Source of the DNA: Seiridium cupressi
Lineage: Eukaryota; Ascomycota; Sordariomycetes; Amphisphaeriales; Sporocadaceae
NCBI GenBank assembly: GCA_036674765.1
Contig: JARVKI010000054.1
Coordinates: 240,025-304,024 of the forward strand
Length of the DNA stretch: 64,000 nt
Reading direction: 5' to 3'
Below the pieces are notes generated by a model. It saw nothing but the letters and a program-made list of their open reading frames with translations. It did no database searches and had not been told where the DNA came from. The position numbers and the translations under genes were made by a program. Of this stretch, positions 26,001-38,965 are shown piece by piece. Numbering within the stretch: the first letter of the stretch is position 1; each line of letters begins with the position of its first letter.

Positions 26001-29000
26001 AATAGTTTACGGCCTTAAATTTATTTAACGTATATAAATTAACTAAAATTAAAAAAGGCGACGAATAAAAAATAATATTCCGTAATAAATACGGACATTT
26101 TAAATACTTAATTATGCTTTTTAAACTTATAAATATATTTATAAGGTTTTAAAATATAATTAATATAATATTATAAGGTTTTTTTAAATAAGTTCGTAAT
26201 AATTTATTTTAATAATATATTTATATTTTCGAATATAATTAAAAAAACTTAAATAATATATCGCGGTAATATTTAAAACATTATAAAAAATAAATCTTTT
26301 AATAAACCTAAAAAAAAATTTCTATTAATAAAAGGTTATTTTCGTAAGATATATAATATTTTTATAGGAAGTCAGAATAAAGGATTTTAAAATAATAATA
26401 ATCAAAAAATGGCTAACGCTTTAAAACGTTACGAATATACGATCCTTTTTAAGGTTAGCGAATTATTATAAGATATTTATCCTTAATTTTGCAAAAATAG
26501 GAAACCCTTTAATAAACTTAACTAAAAAAGACTTATTATTTTAATAAACTTATACCGAATAATAAGCGTTTGGAAATCTTTTAAAAAAAAAGGATAATAA
26601 AAAAGCCGGTTATAATTGTAACCGATTTTAATAAGGAATTTAAAGTCGAAACTAACGTATTAAATTATATAATTAATAGCTAACTTAGTTAACGAAGGAA
26701 CGATAAAAAGTTATATTTAATCGCTTATTATTTTAAAAAGCTTAATAGACTAAAGCTTAATTATTAAATTTATAATAAAGAATTAATAATAATTATTAAA
26801 GTATTTAAAAAATGGAAATATTATTTTAACGGAATAATATATTAAATTAAAGTTTATACCGATAATAAAACTTTAATATTATTTATTAATAATAAAGAAT
26901 TTAATAAACGATAAATACGATAATTAAAGTTTTTAATAGACTTTAATTTTATTATTATTTATCGAAAAGGGTTAAAAAACGGGAAAGCCGACGCGTTAAG
27001 TCGTAAATTAATTGGATTACTTTTAAAAAGCACTTAAAAAAACCTATATTATCCTTATAAAAGATAAAAAAAGAAATTTTATGCTAATTATAAGCTTATA
27101 TATAATATACCGGGTAATAACGAATATTTTAACGGAGCGTATTTTTAAAGTTAATAATAAAGAATTATTATACTTAATATATTATAATAAAAAAGTATTA
27201 ATTAACGGAACTTTAAAAAACGACTTAATTCGATAATATTACGAATTACCGTTTAATAAATATATAAAAATATTCAAAATTTTTAAAAGAATTTAATAAT
27301 ATTTCGATTATAAAAACTTAAGATACTACGTTTTTATAATTATTAAATATTACGACCTTTATAATAAAATTAAAATATTTTAATATAAATTGTATAAAAA
27401 GTTATAACCGATAACGCTACCCGATAAAACTTAGAAATTAATTGCTATAAACTTTATTATTAAATTACCGCTATTAAAGGAATTAATAACGAATATAAGA
27501 CATAATAATATTCTCGTCGTTATAAAACGATTTACGAAGTATGCGTATTTTATTTTATATAAAAAAGTAAGCGATATTACGGAACTCGCTTATATTATCT
27601 TTAAAATTATAATTAGTTAATACGGGTTGCTAAACGAATTTATCTCCGATAAAAATAAGCTTTTTACGTTAAAATTCTAGTAATCCTTTATATTATAATT
27701 AAGAATTAAATATAAGTTATTTATAATATTTTATCCGTAAATAAACGGATAAATAGAGTAAGCAAATTAAGTATTTAAATAATATTTATAATATTATATA
27801 AATTACGAATAAAATAATTAGGTATAATTATTATTTATTACGTAATTCGCTTATAATAACGCGATTAGCGAGTTTATTAAAATATTATTATTTTACGCTA
27901 ATTTCGGATATAACCCCGATATTATTAAGGAACTACTTTACGGTAAGTAAGCGCTTAAAATTATCGAGTATGTTAATAAACTTTAATTATTATAATAACT
28001 CTTATAATAAAAGCTGTTATTTTTTAATAGCGGATAAAATAATATTACGATAAAAAAAGGATTAAAAAACTAACCTTTAAAAAGGGAAATAAAGTTTATT
28101 TATTACGTAGAAATATTAAAATAAAGCGACCTAGCGATAAATTCGATTTTAAGAAATTTAAATTATTTAAAGTCGAGGAAGTTATTTTAAAAGTTAATTT
28201 TAAATTATTATTATTAAAAATAATGCCAAACTTTTTAACCGTATATATTTTATTATTTAACCTTATATTAAATAATATTTCAATCGATATAATATTAAAA
28301 ATAAAAATAAATTAGTAAAATTATAACGATAAAAAATTATAAAATATAAAAAAAAAGGTAAACGTTTATAATACTTAATAAAACAAGAGGATTATTTATA
28401 TAATAAAAATATTTAAAAGCTTTTTAATTATTTTTAAAAGTGCTTAAAAATTTTATAAGAATATTATCGAGAGTATTTATAAGGACGGACTTTAATAATA
28501 GCCTAACGGAGTTTTAATTAATAACGTTAAAGCTATTTTAAGCCTGGACGATGATGACCGCTTCGGAATCTTAACGCTGTTATTCTTTAAGCTCGTTTAA
28601 GGACCGTAAACCCCGGTAAACTAGCTTTATACCGCGAGTACGAATTTATTCTTTTTAACGATAAAGGCGTATCAAGCGAAAAATGGCCTCGGACATTTTA
28701 AGTTAATAACGACGCTAAAATTCTAAAAAACGTTCCTTCGCGAGAGTTTTTTTTTAAAATAGACGTTAAAATTCCTTATAAATACGAGATAAAAAAGATA
28801 TTAGAATACCCGAATTATTATACGTATACGTAGCGCGCGTGCATTTTTTATATTCTAAAATGCCTTTTATTATTATGCATTTTTAACCCTTTTTAAAATA
28901 ACGAATATAAAGTATAACTTTAAATTTAAATTCGTTAAAAGAATTGATAAATAAATAACGACGAATTATTAATTAAAAAAGGACGGCGCGAGATTTTCCT

Positions 29001-29155
29001 TTCGACGATTTCGCAACGCGATTAAATATAATAGATATATATTATAAAAATATAAATAAATTAAAACTTACCGGAATAAATAAAAATAGGCGGCGATTTA
29101 TTTATACGATTCTTTTACGTTTTAAGAGGTTAAAATAAAGAGAGGGAGAATTTAA

Positions 29156-29618
29156 TATTATAAACGATAAAACTAATATATTAAACGTAAGAAAGCGGGG
29201 TTATAAAACTAATTAAAAGGCTATTAATTATAATAATATTAATAGCTAATAAGGACTTTAGTAAATATTAAGCATTAAATTACGTAATTATTAATCCGTT
29301 ATAATTAATAGTAATTAATGGGTTATTATTAATTAAAAAGGGATTAATTAGTTATAATTAGTGTTATTCGGGTAAATAACTTATATTAGTAAAAGAATAA
29401 ATAAATATATAATCGGGAGGATTTCTTATATAAACACTTATTACTTTAATAATTAATTTAAGCATTTATCTACTTATAAATAAGGCCTATCCAGCCTTAA
29501 CGATTATATTATAATTTAAGCTTTAGTTTTTCTTATATTTATTACGTATTTTATTAATATAAACTTAATACCAGTGTATTATTTTAAGGTTTATCTTAAT
29601 AATAATATATTCGTTATA
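29156..29618 (+). repeat. 3' LTR of Ty3 element 1
   Basis: Preceded by a purine-rich tract containing AGAGAGGGAGAA; 463 bp, the same length as its 5' partner to within a base. Confidence 0.85.
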
Positions 29619-29884
29619 ATAATATAATAACTTTTATAAAAACTAACTTATTAATTTTATAAATAACATATTAATAATTACGGTAAATATATTAAATAAT
29701 AAACTTTTAAAATATTAATTAACTTATTAAATAAATAATAAAGTTACGCGTATTAACGCTAGTTTTTTAAATAATTTAAATGATTTAATAATAAAAGAAT
29801 AAAGTAATTCGCTTAATAATAACTTAATAAAGTTATTAGATAATTATATAAGATTCATTTTAATAATAATTTAATTATTATAAA

Positions 29885-29915
<31 letters not shown>

Positions 29916-30806
29916 TTTTACTTATACCTTTTATCATTAAGAAATTATTTTAAAATAATAAACGTTTGAAAGGTTTAAAATCTTTTTACCGTATTTTAAA
30001 AAAAGTTTAATAACGCGTTTAATTAATAAATAGCCGTTATAAAGATTATTAATAATTAATAATTATAAAATCGCTTTTTTTAAAAATTTAATTCAACGGC
30101 GTAATTAAAGGTTTTAAATAATAATAATAACGCTTTAAACTTTATTTTTAAAAAAATTTAAATTAAATAATTAAATAATTAATTTTAATTTATAATTATT
30201 AAAAATCAACGGTAAATTAATTATTAATATTAAAATAATTAATAATTTTTAAATACGTTTTAAATATTAGTTTTCCCGTTTTAATTCAAAATTATAACGC
30301 GTTATAGCTTTTTACGTATATTATACCGAATAAATTAATAATTAAAATTCTTTACTAATAAAGATTATTTTAATTTAAATTAACGAAAAAAATTAAAATT
30401 TTAAAAAGTAATGAAATAATTTTACAATTTTAAATAAATTTTTATTTTATTTTATAACTTTTTTAATAAATAAAAAACCTTTATTAAAAAATTTAATTAC
30501 GTTATATAAACGGATAAAATTCGGATAATAATTTTACGTTACATTATAATTAATAAATTATAATAAAAACTTAATAATTATAAAATTTAATTTAAATCGT
30601 TATTTATTATTTATAATAAGTTTATTATTCTTTTTAATAAAATTAATAATAATTATTATAATAGATTTTACGGTAAAAACCCGAACGTTATGAATATTTA
30701 AATTAGTATTGTTAATTTTTTTAAAAAGGTTAACGTAATGAATTCCTTTACCGATTATTTAATAATAATAATAATTTAATATTATAAATAATAAATCGAA
30801 AGTAAA

Positions 30807-30848
30807 TATTATAATTACGGTTTAAATTAATATACAATCCGTAATTAT
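30807..30848 (+). pseudogene. RIP-destroyed gag CCHC zinc knuckle of the U-C-U element, copy 1
   Basis: In one frame the codons read Y-Y-N-Y-G-L-N-stop-Y-T-I-R-N-Y. Replacing each TAY by its RIP precursor gives exactly Cys-X2-Cys-X4-His-X4-Cys spacing, typical of retroelement nucleocapsid. The same spacing is seen at 46,714-46,755 in copy 2, which supports it over coincidence. Downstream in the same frame is a well preserved run, LIAAVDELPYDPPN. Confidence 0.65.
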
Positions 30849-31114
30849 TTATTAAATTATATAAAATTAATAGCCGCCGTCGACGAATTACCGTACGATC
30901 CGCCGAATTAATTAAAGCTTTTTAAATTCGATATCAAAGAAAAGTAATAAAAAAGGTTAATTTAAAAGATTTAAAATAAAATTATACCGATAAAAATAAA
31001 AATAAAAGTTTTTAAATCACGATTATTAATAAAAAATAATTTAACTTATTTTTTTATAAATATTTTACGATTTATATAAAGCGTATAAGCTATTTTAAGC
31101 GAATTATATTATAA

Positions 31115-31592
31115 TATTACGAATATGGGCCCGGGGGGGGGGAACGGAATAAACCTTGCCTCGCGGAGCGCAGGATAGGCGGACAGCTAGAAACGGGCGG
31201 CTACGGCTGTGTAAAGACAAACATGCCAAACACTAACATAATAAACCTAAGTCAACGTCGTAAACTAATCGAGGGCTAAGCGATTAATAATAGTTAATGA
31301 AACGTATTAATTATAATTAATTCTACTTATTAAGTAAATATAAGCAAACGGGATTAATAAAGGAATAAATGGATATATATATACGATAAATATTTTTTAT
31401 ATAAATAATTATTATTTTAATAATTAATCTAAGCATTTATTTATTTATTAATAAGGCTTATTAAATTTTAACGATTATATTTTTATTTATTAAAACTTAG
31501 TATTTTTATTTTATATTACGTATTTTATTAATATAAATCTAATATTAATATATTATTTTAAAGTTTATTTTAATAATAATATATTCGTTATA
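31115..31592 (+). mobile_element. Solo LTR of the Ty3 family with half-escaped RIP
   Basis: 478 bp starting TATTACGAATATGGGCCC and ending CGTTATA, the LTR termini of this family. It is flanked by TATAA on both sides (31,110-31,114 and 31,593-31,597) and has no internal region. The R/U5-like right part matches the other LTRs. The left 180 bp is GC-rich and not RIP-mutated, and contains ten consecutive G (31,133-31,142). Confidence 0.8.
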
Positions 31593-33059
31593 TATAATTT
31601 ATAAATTTTGCGGAAATGTTAAATTTCATATAAAATATAATTAGCGTAATTATATTTATTTAAATAGATTTTTAAATTAAAAAATAATTAAGTTTTATTC
31701 TTTACTTTATAATTTTTTAATATTACTTATATTATAAAGTTAGCTTATTAAGCCTTTTATATAAATCGATAAGATTTTTTTTATAAAATAAAAAAGGCTT
31801 TTTAATACCGATATTATTTAATTAAAAGTACGTATAAAAGGTTTAATTAATATAATCCTTTAAAAACGATTAAATCGCGAAAATGTTTAAATTATTACCG
31901 TTTAAATTAAAAAATATAAAAATAAAACGCAAAAAATTATAAGTTATATTTAAAATTAATAAATATATAAAAATTGGATTTAAAATGAAACGATAAAGTT
32001 TATATTTTAAAAAAAGTAAGAATTTAAATAAATCGTTTAAATAATAAATTCGATCGGTTTATAATTAAAAATTATTATAAAATCGAAAGAAATAAACGGA
32101 TATTTTTACCGTTTTAAATTCCCCGATTTATAAAAAAAGTCGAGAACCTTTTACGTTAATCGTTTAAAAAGTATTTAAATAACTCTTTTTTAAAATAAAT
32201 TATAAAAAACTTTCAAAAATTATAAACTTTAACAGCGAAATAAAATAAAAACTAAATAAGATTTTTAATATAAAAATTTATTATAAGCGCTTTTAATATT
32301 AAGTATAATAGCGTAATTAAAATCTAAATTTAAAATAATATAATATTAAAGGTTTTAATAATAACCTAATTTTATCACGTAAATATTATATTAAAAACAT
32401 TAATTAAACCGGGCTTTTAATATAATTAATATAATAATTTAAAGCGGTAAAAAGAAATATAATAAAGATTATAAAAACGACGATAAAATAGCAAATTAGC
32501 CCGAGGTTAATTGAAAGAAAAGAAAAAAAAAAGGGGGGGGGACGAAAAAAGCGCGGATAAAAAACGCGTTAAAAACGAACAATTAATAATATAAAAAGCG
32601 TTTTAGAATACGAGAGATTAATAATAAAGGCTTAGTTAATATAATTAACCGGAACGTAAGTTTAAAAGTAACCCTTTTTTATTTAAAAGTCGTTATTTTA
32701 AAATAATTAACTATTACCGATTTTTATATAAACGTAGGATAAATTTAATTAAAAAAGGGGGTAATATTATAAATTAGCGTTAACGTTAATTATTAATAGT
32801 TATTAACGGCTATTATTAATTAGCGTTATTAATTATTAGCTTAAAATGTTTAAATAAAGCTTAAAGCTTAATTTTAGCTTTTTAGCTTTTAAAATTTATA
32901 TATTTTATAAAAAACCTTAAAGTAAAGCCTTTATAACCATTTTAAACCGTAATACGTTTTCTTTAATATTTTAATAATAATTATTAATATTATATTTAAT
33001 TTTTACGTTACGTTATAGTATATATAGATAATTTTAAATATTATTAATAGTAAGATTAT

Positions 33060-33250
33060 TATATTTTATAATCTATTAATAAATGAAAAGCCCGATTTAT
33101 TAATTATAAAGTTTAAAATTAACGAAAATGAATTAAAGTTAATAAAGTATTAACGAAAATTAATTAAAGTTAATAAAATAATGGTTTTAATTAATTAAAA
33201 GTTGAATTAAAATTAATAATTAAATTTAAAACTTTAATTAATTATATTAA
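33060..33250. repeat. AT-rich MITE-like repeat (family E) copy
   Basis: Carries the recurrent phrases TTAACGAAAATTAATTAAAG and AATTTAAAACTTTAATTA, shared with about 33,870-34,310, 43,700-43,905 and 44,100-44,260. The ends resemble RIP-altered CAGGGTTT-type hAT termini, but I could not fix the boundaries. Confidence 0.45.
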
Positions 33251-34716
33251 GAATTTATTATATCGCTTTTATAATTAATTAATATAATTTAAAACTCGAT
33301 TATTACTCGTTTAATTTAATTATATTTAATATTTTAACGACGTCGCTAGCTTTTATTTATATTTTTATTAAAAAAACTTTAATAATTTTATTTTATATAT
33401 CCTTCGCGTTTATTACTTTTTAACCGTTTTATTATTATTACTTTTATATTATAATTTAATAATAAATATTTTATTATTTTTATAAATTAAAACGTTTTTT
33501 AATAAAAGTTACGTAAATTATTTATATTTATTTTTAATAACCGTTTAATTCTTTTTACCTTTATATTAAACCGGTAAAGTTATTAATTAGTTAATTTATA
33601 TAAATTAAATTTAAATTAACCAATTAATAACTTTAATAAAATAACGAAATTTATTTATAAAGCGTTAAAATCTTTAAATTTTCGGATTTAAAATATTAAT
33701 AAACGCTTTAATAAATTCGTATTATAAATTATCGTTAAAAATAAAGAATATAATAATATAATTTCTATTAAAAAGCTTTATTACGTTAAAGTAATAAATA
33801 AATAAATTTATAATAATAATAACTATTTTAAATTATTATACTAAATTTAATCGCGTTATTAATTAATATAGCTTTAAATTTAATTATTAATTTTAGTTAA
33901 ATTTTAAATTAATTAATAATTAATTTAACTTTTTTAAAAATTAACGAAAGTTAATTTTTATTTTACGTTTTAATTTCTTATAAATTAATGTTTATTTACA
34001 TTATTTTAAACTTAATTCTTATAATTAAAATACGTTTTATAAAGCTAAATTAATTAAACTTTATCTTTAAAATTTTATTTAAATTTATTAAATTATTGAA
34101 TTTTTTTATAATTAATTAATTAATTCATTAAAAAACTAAATATTAAAAGTTAATTAAAATTAATAAAATATCAACTTTAATTAATCTTCGTTAATACTTT
34201 ATTAATTTTAATTTATTTTTATTAATAATTCATTAACGAATATTAAGTTTAATTTAGTTAATTAATAAACTAATTAACTAATTTTAAACTTTATTCGTTA
34301 AATATAAAGTAATTTTTATTTTAATTAAAACATATTATTATTTTTATATAATGAATATAAATTATTAAAAGCCATTAAAACTATTTATATAAGTCGTAAA
34401 ATTATATTTAAATATAATAAAATCTTTTTTTTATTACGAAATGATTTAAATTATTTTATTATTTAAAAGATAATAATCGCGGTAAAATAAATAATAATAA
34501 AAAACCACGGTACCGATTAAATTTATTACGGTAACGATAAGTTTTATTTATAATAAAAGCGAAATATTTTCCGAAATTCGCGATTTAATAGCCGTTTTAA
34601 TAAATATAATAATGGATAAAACGATTAATAAAGCGACTAAGGCGATTAAAGTAATTAACGCGACCGATTTTAAAGTCGAAACCGTTAATATAATCGAAAC
34701 GAATATTAACGACGAA

Positions 34717-35409
34717 TAAAGTTTTAAATTTAATTTTAGGTTTAATTTTAGTTTTAATTTTAGTTTTAATTCTCGTTTTAATTTTAGTTTTAGTTTTAAT
34801 TTTAGTTTTATTTTTAAAAAAATTGAAAAACCAAAAGAATTTTTTTTCTAATTTCTTTTTCAATTTTTTTTCAATTTCTTAACGGAAAAATTAAAAACTA
34901 ATTAATTAAAAAGCTTTTAATTAAGATTAATATTTTAAAATTTAAATTTATTAAAACATTAGTTAAGAACGAAAACGGCTTATTTAATTTATTTTTAAAT
35001 ATTTTTATTATTAAAATACGAATTTAATTTTTTTTAATATTATAAATTTTTAATTTAAAACTGAGATTTTTAAATTTCATTTTTTTAAAAAATTATATTA
35101 TTAATTTTTAAAAATTGAAGTTTATTTTATAAAAATATTTAAAAATAAATTAATTAAACCATTCTTTTCATTCATTTTTGTTATTTAAAATAGGATTTTT
35201 TTAAATATTAAAATTTAATAATAACGTATTAATTTTTTAGTTTTAAATTTTTTAAATTTTTAATTAAACTAATTAAAAAAAGATTAAAAACTAATTAAAT
35301 TATGCTTAATTAGTTTTAATTTTCATTTTAAAACTAAAATTAATTTAAATTTTTATTTTAAAAACTTTAATTAATTTACTTTTAATTTATTAAGTAATTA
35401 CTAACTTTA
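34717..35409. mobile_element. Non-autonomous hAT-like insertion, 693 bp
   Basis: Ends TAAAGTT and, inverted, TAAAGTTAGT are what CAGGGTT-type hAT termini become after RIP. Flanking 8-mers ACGACGAA (34,709-34,716) and ATAACGAA (35,410-35,417) are an 8-bp target duplication differing only by C-to-T and G-to-A. Repeat-B copy 1 near 13,755 is uninterrupted. No transposase is evident. Confidence 0.75.
34724..34816. repeat. Subterminal tandem repeat of TTTTAGTTTTAA-like units
   Basis: About eight imperfect 12-bp (6+6) units at the left end of the hAT-like insertion. On the other strand they read as a Lys-Ile/Thr-Lys periodic open frame (34,597-34,863), which I regard as a by-product of the repeat and not a gene. 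Confidence 0.8.
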
Positions 35410-38400
35410 ATAACGAAATAATCGAACTAAATAAAACGCGGACAATAATTATAAAGAAACGGGTATATTTCGCAAAATAATAATAATATAAAACGTCGGC
35501 GTTTTTTATATATAAAGATTTTAAATTTATTAATAATTATTATATTTTAAATATTAAAATAATTCATTTTAAATATTATAAAAATTTCGATTTTTATAAA
35601 TAAATAAAATAGTATCGCTATTATTATTATGTTTTTTAATATATAAAAATTATTATATTACCTTTACATTTTTTAATAAATTAATTAAATATATATATAA
35701 TTATTATTATTAAATATTTATTTTAAAAAATAAATTATTAACTTAATAAGTTTTATTTTATTTAATAAAACGTTTAAAAAAACATTATTATAAAATTTAC
35801 TAAATTAAAATAAATTATCGAAAATAGGTTTTAATTTAATCTTTTCGTTAAAAACGATTTCTTTAATTTATACAACGCTAATATTTATTAAATTAAGAAA
35901 GTTTTATATTTTTAACGTATTCGTTATTAACTGTTTATATAATCGTAAAATTATTGTAAAAAATACGTTATTTCTTTTAAGAAAATATTTTTTATATATA
36001 AATAAATTAAAAGTTATTACCGGAAAACCGTAATTTTAATTTTGATTCCGTATATTTGATTATTATATACGTTTTAATAAATATTAATATTTTTAAAATA
36101 TTAATAATAAAAAACGAAATTAAAAAGCATACCGTAGGAAATATCGGTATAAATATAAATAACCGGTAGTTTGCTAATTTTTAAAAAAAAAACGGTTTAA
36201 TAACTTTAATCTTCGTTATAATAATTATTAACCTTATTAGTATTTTTTTATCGCAAACGTATTTAATAATATAATTATTAATATAAACGTTATTATTTTA
36301 ATTATAAATATAAAATTTATTATAAATTTAATTATCGTTAAAATCGCTATTAATTCGTATTATCTTGACGGAATCAACGTTAGCGATTTAAAAAACGGTA
36401 TAATTAATTATAGTCAAATTAAAATAACGTTTATAAGTATTTATCCCGATTTAACATATATAATAATAAATCCTATTAGTTATACGCTTATTATTAATTA
36501 AATTTATTCCGTTATCGTAAGTATTAAAATTATCCCGATATTAATATAAGTTATATAATTTAATCCGATTAAAAACATAGTAAATTATTAAGTATTAATT
36601 TTTTTAATAAAACCGGTAAGAATTAAGCGAAAAATCCGCGACGTTTATTTTATTTTAAAAATTGAAAAATTAACCGATTTTTAAAAGGAAAGAAAAAATA
36701 TTATTACGATAGCACAGCTAAGTCAGGTATAACCAATTTTAAAAAATCGATTAATTATAAAATAAATTCTTACCCTTATTCGTAATAAAGCCTTAAAAAA
36801 GGTCCGGAACAGGGTAAAAATCTATAACGCTTGAAAATTAGAGTAATTAACACGCGAAACGCTGCCAGTCGTAACAAAAAAATATATACGTTTAGATTAA
36901 AAACGTTATATTTACAGTTAAAATAAAGGTTTTAATATCGTTTTACTTTAAATTTTAAACGGATTAAAATACGGTTAATATATTAGGAAAGAATAGATAA
37001 AAATACTTTTAATTAATAATTAGCAAAAATATAAATTAAATTTACGGTTGTACTTTTTAAGCTGTAAAAATTAAAAAATCGTCGATTATACCTCTAATAA
37101 ATTATATTAATAAAAACGTATAAAAACTTTAATAAACTTACGCTGTTTATTTATCCCGTTTTTATCGTATAATATATAATAAATAAAAAAGTCGCGTTGT
37201 TATTAATTTAGAAAAGATTTAAATAAGTTTAATATACCCGATAATTATCCTTTACCGTTATAACTAAAAATAATATATTTATTATAAAAAATATATATTA
37301 CCGTAATTAATTTTTTTTTAATTTAAAATATATTTAAATTATTAAAATCGATTTATAATAATAAATTATAAAAGTTTAAAAGGGTTAATAATTACGTTTA
37401 TAAACTTTAATAATTTTTAACGTATATATAAAAATTAAGGTTATTAATTAAGTTTTAAGTTTTAATTATTAATTTAAATTAATTTAATTTATTAAGTTAA
37501 ATTAAATAAATTTATTAACTTAAATAAGTGAAGCTAAGTTTAAATTTAAATTTTGTTAAATTAAGTTAATTTAAGTTATTAATCTTTTTTAAATTAGTTA
37601 AATTATTAAATTAAAGTTTAACGATTTTTTTAAATTCCGTATTATTATTTATCTGTTTATTAATAAAATTTATATTACATAACGGGTAATAATATAATAT
37701 AATATAAAGTAAAACGTATATAAAATATATTTATTTATTAAATTTAATAAAAATGTAAAAAAGGTTCAAATTTATATTTATAAAGTAATTAATTAAAAAA
37801 TTAAATAAACCACTTTATTATTAAATAATAAAGTAAAAAGCGTATATAGTACTTTTATTATTACTTTTATAATTTATATAATTAAAATAATATTTTAATT
37901 TTAAAAATAATTAAAATAAATTTTTCGAAAAGAGTCGTTTTTTATAATAAAAATTTTAAATCAAAAAATAAAATATTAAATAATTAAAAAATTTAATTTT
38001 ATATATAAGTAATAAATTTTATATTTTTATATAAGCTATTTAATTTTAAAGATAATAATTTATTTAATTAAAAAAGTAATTTTTTATTAAAAATTAAATT
38101 TTTTAAATTTAAAATTTTTAAAAGAAATCTTTTTTTAATAATATTGAAATAAAGCTTAAAAAATAATAAAATTAATAATAATAAAGAAGATAAAATTTAA
38201 ACTTTAATTATTTAAATTATTATTAATAAGATAATTAATCTTTTATTTTTTAATTAATTTAAATTCTTAACTTTTTAATAAAATTCACGATTTTACCGTT
38301 TTAAAGTTTAAATTATCTTGGTTTTTTATAATAATAAAACTCGAAATCGACAAAGCTCGTTTTAAAAAGTTAAAATTATTAAGATATTTAAACAATAATT

Positions 38401-38837
38401 AATAATAATTATAAAATCAAGTTTTATTAATTAAATTAATAAAAATTAAAATAAATTTACTAATTTTAGATTTTAGTTTAATTGTAAATGATAATTATTA
38501 TATATTATTTTTAATTTATTAAATATTTAATAAATATATCATATAACTATAAGTAAAATTATATACACTTTTCCGTATAATTTAATTAAAGCTTTAACAA
38601 ATGTTTCGAATATTTTATTTAATTTAGTTAATAAAAACTAATTGGCGTTACCGAAAAAAATCGATTAAAATTCTTCGGTTTCGGTATTTTAAAAAATATA
38701 AATTAATAATTTTTTTAATTTTAAAGTGGTATTTATTATTTTATAAGTTAAGTTTTATCGAATATAAGAATTTAAAATCAATAAATAAAATATTTTTTTA
38801 GTTTATTAATAAAATAAAAATAATAACGTGTTATTAG

Positions 38838-38965
38838 CTGGGTTATTAATTAGTTAACTTAGAGTTAACTCACGTGAATTAACTTAAACTTACGTGAGTT
38901 GAAATTAAGTTATTAACTCATTGAGTTCATAAGAATTTAAACTTAAAACTCAATTAGCAACCCTG
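38838..38965. mobile_element. hAT-type MITE, 128 bp
   Basis: The right end inverted reads CAGGGTTGCTAATTGAG; the left end CTGGGTTATTAATTAG is its partner with changes. The 8-bp duplication is GTTATTAG (38,830-38,837) against ATTATTAA (38,966-38,973), differing only by G-to-A. It holds ACGTGA/TTCACGTG-type internal inverted motifs. A related terminus (TTAGCCACCCTG) lies near 42,310-42,321. Confidence 0.78.

Larger units (their letters stand above)
15794..29618 (+). mobile_element. Ty3/gypsy retrotransposon 1, RIP-mutated, carrying a nested element
   Basis: Long terminal repeats at 15,794-16,257 and 29,156-29,618 with a polypurine tract (29,133-29,155) before the 3' LTR. TSD ATAAT occurs at 15,789-15,793 and 29,619-29,623. 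Pol order is RT, RNase H, integrase, as in Ty3/gypsy. RT shows VYFNNI near 26,190-26,240 in place of the catalytic YxDD (GAT/GAC to AAT/AAC fits RIP). RNase H ends with NGKADALSR at 26,978-27,004. Integrase-like sequence follows about 27,260-28,000, including KLP(L)LKEL and FAYNSA-type blocks. Gag is decayed near 23,700-23,860. Subtracting the 6.5-kb insert leaves about 7.3 kb. A paralogous uninterrupted site near 45,650 confirms both junctions. Confidence 0.88.
15455..31770 (+). mobile_element. Gag-only LTR-type element (U-C-U), copy 1, interrupted
   Basis: A unit U at about 15,455-15,780 (starting TATTACGG, originally TGTTACGG) and a second U at about 31,640-31,770 flank a central segment C (29,624-31,110 plus 31,593-31,640). 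The same U-C-U order recurs at 45,310-54,450, so the arrangement is not chance. C encodes a RIP-destroyed CCHC zinc knuckle (30,807-30,848), pointing to a gag gene. With later insertions removed, C is only about 1.5 kb and shows no polymerase. It was split by the Ty3 element at 15,794-29,618 and the solo LTR at 31,115-31,592. U ends are approximate. Confidence 0.6.
33630..37110. repeat. Dispersed repeat family B, copy 2
   Basis: Second copy of the 13,100-15,454 repeat, lengthened by insertions: a family-E segment at about 33,870-34,310, the hAT-like insertion at 34,717-35,409, and extra sequence near 36,730-36,890. Function unknown. Confidence 0.68.

Noticed and set aside
29890..29915. TA-dinucleotide run as a functional origin or CRISPR-like repeat
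   Set aside because: Simple low-complexity repeat within RIP DNA; no regular spacer structure anywhere in the window.
34597..34863. 88-codon minus-strand frame of Lys-Thr-Lys-Ile repeats in the AT block
   Set aside because: It is the translation of a 12-bp tandem repeat inside a hAT-like insertion, and its periodicity explains the open frame. Not a gene.
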